From Micromonospora craniellae (GTDB taxonomy: Bacteria > Actinomycetota > Actinomycetes > Mycobacteriales > Micromonosporaceae), in the NCBI RefSeq assembly GCF_014764405.1, contig NZ_CP061725.1:62001-126000 (forward strand): a stretch of DNA of 64,000 nt. The letters are read 5' to 3'. Made by a program: the position numbers and the translations under genes. How positions within the stretch are numbered: position 1 is the stretch's first letter; each line of letters opens with the position of its first letter. The notes under the pieces were generated by a model that was not told the DNA's origin, made no database searches, and saw only the letters and a list, made by a program, of their open reading frames with translations. Positions 59,538 through 64,000 of the stretch are shown here, in pieces.

Positions 59538-61594
59538 CGGACCACTCCATCCTCGGCGGGCAGGATGAGCAGGTTGCCCAGCCTGTCGACGCGCGCGACG
59601 CAGCCCGGCAGGACCAGGCTGGTGGAATCCATCTCGACCACGATCGCCGGCCCGCGCAGTTCGTCGCCGGCGCGCAGGGCGGTGCGGTCGTAGAGGGTCG
59701 CCTCCTGCCAGCCGCCCTCGACGTACACCCGCTGGCGGCCGATCACCGCCCGGGACGCGTCGCGGTCTCCCGACTCGACTTCGACGGGTCTGATCCGCTC
59801 GGCGTCGGAGACCCCCACCGCCCGGATGTTGACGATCTCGTGCTGCTCGTCGAGGGCGAAGCCGAACAGGCGTCGGTGTGCCTCGTCGAAGCCGCCGCGC
59901 AGCGTGGGGATCAGGGGCTCCTGGCCGGACGCCGGGACACCGACCGGCACCTCGAAGCCCTGCCCGTGGTAGCGCACGTCGGCCTCGAACCGGACCGTAC
60001 GGGCGTCGGCGGGCACCTCGGCCCGGTCGAACTCGGTGTCGATCTGGGCGGCCAGGTCGGCGAACTCGCGCCGCAGTCGCCCCTCGTCGAGGTCGTCGAG
60101 CGGGCGGACCAGCGACTTGTTCGCCTCGGCCCGGACACCCGTCGAGGCATCCCCGTAGGCGCAGAGCACCCCCGGTGACTGCGGGATCACCACCGGCCAC
60201 GATCCGAGGAGCTTCGCCAGGGCGTTGGCGTGCAGGGGACCCGCGCCACCGAACCCGAAGAGCGCGAACCGCCTCGGGTCGTACCCCCGCTGCACCGAGA
60301 CCAGCCGCAGGGCCCCGAGCATGTTCTCGTTGACGATGTCGATGATCGCGGCGGCGGCGGCCTCCACCGTCACCCCGAGCCTGGTAGCCACGGTCCCGAC
60401 CGCCGTACGCGCCTTGTCCACGTCGAGTGGCATCGCGCCGCCGAGCAACGCGTGCGGGAGATAGCCCAGGACGACGTTGGCGTCGGTCACCGTGGGCAGC
60501 ACGCCGCCGCGACCGTAGGTCGCCGGGCCGGGCAGGGCACCGGCGCTGGCCGGGCCGACCCGGAGCGCACCGGTCAGTTCGGGTACGTGGGCGATGGACC
60601 CGCCACCGGCACCGACGGTCTGCACGTCGATCGACGGAGACCGGACGGCCAGGTCGGCCACGGTCGTCTCGCGCCGGATGACCGGCGTGCCGTCCTCGAT
60701 CAGGGCGACATCGGTGGAGGTGCCGCCCATGTCCAGGGTGAGCAGGTCACGGAAGCCGGCGGCCGGTCCCAGGGCCACCGCCGCGGCGACCCCGCCGGCC
60801 GGCCCGCTCATCAGCAGGCTGACCGGGATGTCCTCGGCCCGCTCGAAGGTCATCAGCCCGCCGTCGGAGCGCAGCACCCGACGGTCGCCCACCAGGCCCT
60901 CGGCGACCAGCTTGCCGCTCAGGTTGCGCAGGTAGGCACCGACGCCGGGACGGACGTAAGCGTTGGCCACGGTGGTCAACGTCCGCTCGTACTCGCCCAG
61001 CTCCGGCAGGACACCGGCGGAGGTGGAGACCGGTACGCCGGGTGCCTCGGACGCGGCGATCTCGGCGGCCCGCTGCTCGTGGACGGGGTCGGCGTAGGAG
61101 TTGACGAAGCCGATGGCCAGGGCGTCCACGCCCCGGTCGACCAGGTCGCGGACGGCGGCCCGCACGGCCGTCTCGTCCAGCGGTTCGATCTCGGTGCCAC
61201 GCGAGTCCAGGCGGCCCCGGACCTCGCGCACGTCCTCGAGCGCGACCAGTTCGGCCGGCCGGTCCCAGACGATCCAGCCGCCGAGTCCGCCGGGCACGAA
61301 CGACCTCGCGATGTGCAGGACCTGCCGGTAGCCGACGGTCACGACCAGGCCCACCCGGGCGCCACGACGTTCGAGGACGGCGTTGGTGGCCACGGTCGTG
61401 CCGTGCAGGAACTGGCGGATGTCCGCCGGACGCGCCTTGGCGTCGGCGAGCACCCGGGTCACGCCCTCCACGACACCGACGGACTGGTCCTGCGGCGTCG
61501 AGGGCACCTTCGTCCGGCGGGTCCTGCCGGTCGCCTCTTCGATCAGAAGGACGTCCGTGAACGTGCCACCGACGTCAACTCCAAGTCGGTACAT
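59534..61594 (-). CDS. Hydantoinase A/oxoprolinase family protein
   Basis: A 686-residue HyuA-type subunit with an ASKHA nucleotide-binding fold: YRLGVDVGGTFTDVLLIEE at the N-terminus, HGTTVATNAVLERRGARVGLVVT, then LTLDMGGTSTDVALIEDG and SIDVQTVGAGGGSIAHV, and FALFGFGGAGPLHANALA. It binds ATP and, with the HyuB-like partner, cleaves a cyclic amide or activates a carbonyl. The ATG at 61594 is preferred; the codon before it is a TTG. It overlaps the next gene by 4 bp, so the two subunits should be made 1:1. Unlike HyuB, no extra C-terminal helix is seen, so it would enter the compartment bound to its partner. Confidence 0.93.
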   Translation of the reverse strand: MYRLGVDVGGTFTDVLLIEEATGRTRRTKVPSTPQDQSVGVVEGVTRVLADAKARPADIRQFLHGTTVATNAVLERRGARVGLVVTVGYRQVLHIARSFVPGGLGGWIVWDRPAELVALEDVREVRGRLDSRGTEIEPLDETAVRAAVRDLVDRGVDALAIGFVNSYADPVHEQRAAEIAASEAPGVPVSTSAGVLPELGEYERTLTTVANAYVRPGVGAYLRNLSGKLVAEGLVGDRRVLRSDGGLMTFERAEDIPVSLLMSGPAGGVAAAVALGPAAGFRDLLTLDMGGTSTDVALIEDGTPVIRRETTVADLAVRSPSIDVQTVGAGGGSIAHVPELTGALRVGPASAGALPGPATYGRGGVLPTVTDANVVLGYLPHALLGGAMPLDVDKARTAVGTVATRLGVTVEAAAAAIIDIVNENMLGALRLVSVQRGYDPRRFALFGFGGAGPLHANALAKLLGSWPVVIPQSPGVLCAYGDASTGVRAEANKSLVRPLDDLDEGRLRREFADLAAQIDTEFDRAEVPADARTVRFEADVRYHGQGFEVPVGVPASGQEPLIPTLRGGFDEAHRRLFGFALDEQHEIVNIRAVGVSDAERIRPVEVESGDRDASRAVIGRQRVYVEGGWQEATLYDRTALRAGDELRGPAIVVEMDSTSLVLPGCVARVDRLGNLLILPAEDGVVR

Positions 61595-61713
61595 CAACGA
61601 CCTGCTTTCTCGGAAACGTCAGCTGTCTCGAAAAGTCGCCGGCCCGACGGCGGTCCGACCGCGGGCCCCGCCGGTCGGCGTCCCCGGCGCGTGCACCGGG
61701 GACGCCGGCCGAG

Positions 61714-63327
61714 TCAGGAGACGGAGATGTCGTAGTAGTTGACGTGACCCTGGGAGTAGCTGACGAAGCCGGTCACACCGTCACGGAAGGCGTAGAACTT
61801 CTGCGAGTCGACCAACGGGATGGCCGGCATGTCCCCCACCAGGAAGTCGTTGACCTGCTTGACCAACGCCTCCCGCTCGGGACCCGGCTGGGTTTCGAGG
61901 ATCTGCCGGGACAGCCCGTCGACGGTCGGGGAACTGTAGTTCTGCAGGTTGGTGAGTCCACCGGTGGAGTAGAAGACCTGGAGGTAGTAGGCGGGGTCGG
62001 GCACCAGCGGCGTGCTGGTGGCCAACCAGCTCTGGAGCTTGCCCTCGCGCTTGGCGGCGTCGAAGTCCGCGCCGGAGGCCACGTTGTTCAGTTTGACCTC
62101 GATGCCCACCTTGGCCAGTTGCGACCGCAGCAGGACGGCCACCTGTTCGCTGTGCGCGCCGACGTTGGCCGCGTTGTAGGCCAGTTCCATCGGGAAGCCG
62201 TTGGGCAGGCCGGCCTCGGCCAGCAGTTGCTTGGCCCGGTCGATGTTGTGGGTGAGGGGCTGCGTCGCCCCCGGAGCGCCGAAGTCGTCGTGGATGAAGT
62301 CGGTCGACGCCGTGGAGTAGCCCTGGTACGCGGAGTCGACGATCGCCGTACGGTCGACGGCGTAGGAGATGGCCTCGCGTACCCGCTTGTCGTCGAAGGG
62401 CTCGGCCTTCAGGTTCGGCACCAGCACGTCGATGTTGGGATAGAGCACCCGTTCGAGCCGGACGCCGTTGCTGTTCTCCAGCGAGGAGAGCTGGTCGAAG
62501 GTCAGCGCGCTGGCGACGTCGACCTGCCCGCTCTGGGCCAGTTGAAGCCGGTTCGAGGTGTCGGCCACGGCGCGCACCACCACGTCCGTCACCGTCGGCG
62601 TACCGCGGAAGTAGTTCTTGTTGGCGGTGAGCCGGACTTCCTTGCCCGGGTCGAACGACCGCACCTCGTACGGCCCGAAGGTGGCGGTGTTCTCGCCCAG
62701 CCACTTGTAGGCGTACGGGTCGTCGCCGGTGGCGTGCTTCTTGGCCTCGACCGAGTCGTAGATCGTCATGAAGAACGTGCTCAGGACCGAGACGCTGACC
62801 GCGTTCGGCTGGGCGACGTTGATCGTGACCGTCCGGTCGTCGGTGACGGTGACCGGGTTCTCGATGTCCCATCCGCCGATACCCATGAGGATCTTGGCGA
62901 TCGGCACACCCTCGCTGTTGACCATCCGCTCCACGGACCACTTCACGTCCTCGGCGGTGAGGACGTTGCCGAACTGGCTCTTGGCCTCGCGAAGCGTGAA
63001 CGTCATCTGCTTGCGGTCGTCGCTCAGCGTCCAGGACTCGGCGAGCTCGGGCTCGATCTGGTCCGGCGTCTGGAGGGTCGTCGCGCCGGCCTCGGGCTTC
63101 GTGAAGCGCACGAGGGTCCCGGAGATGTTCGGTAGCAGGTCGATCGAGATGAAGCCCTGGTAGCGCTCGGAGTCGAGGCTGGAGACCACTCCGGGCGCCG
63201 CGACGGTCAATGCCTGGCCGGTTCCGGCGTCGGTGCCGTCGCCGTCGTTCCCACTACAGCCCGCGACAGCCAGGCTCGTCACGGCGAGCGCCGCCACGGC
63301 CCGCATCCGAACGGAACTCGTTCCCAT
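61714..63327 (-). CDS. ABC transporter substrate-binding protein, family 5 (DppA/OppA-like)
   Basis: A 537-residue lipoprotein: the signal peptide RAVAALAVTSLAVAGC ends in a lipobox at about residue 24. The SBP_bac_5 fold is clear (LAESWTLSDDRKQMTFTLRE, NVLTAEDVKWSVERM, YEVRSFDPGKEVRLTANKNYFRG, DDKRVREAISYAVDRTAIVDSAY). It delivers the substrate to DppBCDF, whose genes lie 12 kb downstream on the same strand. ATG at 63327. It is the first gene of the shell operon, with a TTGTATACAG site about 80 bp upstream. The family binds peptides, opines, sugars or other organics, so the ligand cannot be named. Confidence 0.93.
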   Translation of the reverse strand: MGTSSVRMRAVAALAVTSLAVAGCSGNDGDGTDAGTGQALTVAAPGVVSSLDSERYQGFISIDLLPNISGTLVRFTKPEAGATTLQTPDQIEPELAESWTLSDDRKQMTFTLREAKSQFGNVLTAEDVKWSVERMVNSEGVPIAKILMGIGGWDIENPVTVTDDRTVTINVAQPNAVSVSVLSTFFMTIYDSVEAKKHATGDDPYAYKWLGENTATFGPYEVRSFDPGKEVRLTANKNYFRGTPTVTDVVVRAVADTSNRLQLAQSGQVDVASALTFDQLSSLENSNGVRLERVLYPNIDVLVPNLKAEPFDDKRVREAISYAVDRTAIVDSAYQGYSTASTDFIHDDFGAPGATQPLTHNIDRAKQLLAEAGLPNGFPMELAYNAANVGAHSEQVAVLLRSQLAKVGIEVKLNNVASGADFDAAKREGKLQSWLATSTPLVPDPAYYLQVFYSTGGLTNLQNYSSPTVDGLSRQILETQPGPEREALVKQVNDFLVGDMPAIPLVDSQKFYAFRDGVTGFVSYSQGHVNYYDISVS

Positions 63328-63406
63328 GCCGACACCTCCACATTGTGTGCAAGGTTGCTTTATCAGGCGTACTTGACTTGGTGAAGCGGATCACAGGATG
63401 CGATGT

Positions 63407-63416
63407 TTGTATACAG
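63407..63416. promoter_or_regulatory. Probable GntR operator, TTGTATACAG
   Basis: TTGTATACAG lies 80 bp upstream of the binding-protein start, in the 345-bp divergent region (63328-63672) shared with the cupin gene. That region also has weaker relatives TTGCATACAT (near 63527) and TTACATACAA (near 63637, closer to the cupin gene). No gene is seen between 63328 and 63672. Confidence 0.6.
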
Positions 63417-63672
63417 GTTCTCGCCTGTCAAGGCTTCGTTCAGCCAGATCGGGGCCACCCCGCAGCGAACCTGGCGGACATCCGCACACGCTGGAGCGCG
63501 CGGGCCCAGACCCGCACCACTATCAGGCTTTGCATACATGAGCTGTGCCGCACTCTAACCATGCGCCGAACCCAGAGCTACCAGCTGGGAAGCCAGCGCG
63601 AGCGCCGCTCGCAGACCTAGACGCCCTCCGACAGATTACATACAATCCTGCCTCAACGTGAAGGAGGTCACC

Positions 63673-64000
63673 GTGACTCATGCCGGCAAGCGACGGGTCG
63701 TCGTCGATCAGGTGCCGCACCGCGTGTGGCGGGCAGCGGGCCTGCCCTTCGGACTTCTCACCCGCCAGATCAACGCCGACCCGGAGACCGGCGCGCAGAC
63801 GCTGGTCGTCGACGTCCCACCCGGCTGGCACATGCCGGCGCACTGGAACGGCGCCGACCTCGAACTCCTGGTCCGCGAGGGCGACCTGACCATCGCCGGC
63901 CGCCAGTGCCGACCCGGGCACTACCTCTTCCTCCCCTCCGGCACCGACATCGGCCCGGTCTCCTCGGCGGAGGGCGCCACGTTGATCTTCTGGACCGACT
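63673..64000 (+). CDS. Cupin-domain protein, 3' end beyond the window
   Basis: The first 109 residues are present. The cupin 1 motif is recognisable as PPGWHMPAHWNGADLELLVREGDLTIAG and motif 2 as GHYLFLPSGTDIGPVSSAEG, with one or two His that could bind a metal; the family usually has three. Cupins in degradative loci act as isomerases, oxygenases or small sensors. GTG at 63673 follows AAGGAGGTCACC, an excellent ribosome-binding site. It diverges from the shell operon across the region with the TTGTATACA-like sites, so it probably belongs to the same regulon. Confidence 0.8.
   Translation, partial: MTHAGKRRVVVDQVPHRVWRAAGLPFGLLTRQINADPETGAQTLVVDVPPGWHMPAHWNGADLELLVREGDLTIAGRQCRPGHYLFLPSGTDIGPVSSAEGATLIFWTD

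Noticed and set aside
44059..64000. Assignment to a propanediol, ethanolamine or aminoacetone-type microcompartment
   Set aside because: No diol dehydratase, ammonia lyase, aldehyde dehydrogenase or PduL is visible; the enzymes present do not fit these pathways.

Overview
The window is chromosomal DNA of a high-GC Gram-positive actinomycete. Codon third positions are almost all G or C, GTG starts are common, lipoprotein and Tat leaders are of actinobacterial type, and the gene content (oleABCD, a MalFG-type importer without its own ATPase, FCD-type GntR) fits Micromonosporaceae. The genus is an inference; no rRNA or tRNA gene is present to settle it.

Left end (1-4.2 kb) is decayed ground: an ABC-ATPase 3' end fused by a deletion to an HxlR-regulator 3' end, a VOC protein, two small membrane proteins, and an ISAs1-family IS (2212-3568, 10-bp target duplication) that split an AraC-like gene whose remainder runs into a frameshifted secreted-protein relic.

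4.3-20.7 kb is one catabolic locus. A binding-protein-dependent sugar-type importer (SBP plus two permeases, minus strand) diverges from an IclR regulator followed by ten tightly packed plus-strand genes: TPP enzyme, class III aminotransferase, two ceramidase-like hydrolases, two 2-hydroxyacid dehydrogenases, a DHDPS-family lyase, a sugar isomerase, an SDR, an aldo/keto reductase and a CMD-family protein. A 15-bp palindrome in the divergent promoter is the likely IclR operator. The substrate is not identifiable from sequence.

20.7-24.4 kb is a corrinoid/metal-type ABC uptake operon (SBP, FecCD permease, ATPase, CbiX-like/ferredoxin protein) behind a cobalamin riboswitch. Then come a small alpha/beta hydrolase, an MFS exporter, and a complete oleA-oleBC-oleD cluster for long-chain olefin biosynthesis (27.3-32.0 kb).

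32.0-38.8 kb is a nested set of mobile elements on the minus strand. An outer group II intron (31978-38810) has a second group II intron (32040-36457) inserted inside its domain V. The inner intron's maturase gene is split by a 2-kb insertion with 5-bp target duplications, and that insertion itself looks like an IS1634-type element inside a short inverted-repeat element. Next to it an IS5-family element interrupts a GNAT acetyltransferase gene.

40.6-44 kb holds a PhyH-type dioxygenase, a SpoU RNA methyltransferase, a small secreted protein and a membrane protein.

44-64 kb is the most notable region: a bacterial microcompartment locus. It encodes two BMC-H hexamers, one BMC-T, one BMC-P pentamer, a hydantoinase/oxoprolinase A-B pair, a SAM-dependent methyltransferase, a Cys-cluster protein of unknown function, an alpha/beta-hydrolase-fold protein lacking the usual nucleophile, a flavoprotein, a CaiB-type CoA transferase, a cysteine hydrolase, an HMG-CoA-lyase-type enzyme, a peptide/opine-type ABC importer and an FCD GntR regulator. 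Repeated TTGTATACAA-like sites lie at the promoters. No aldehyde dehydrogenase, PduL or alcohol dehydrogenase, the usual metabolosome core, is visible in the window.
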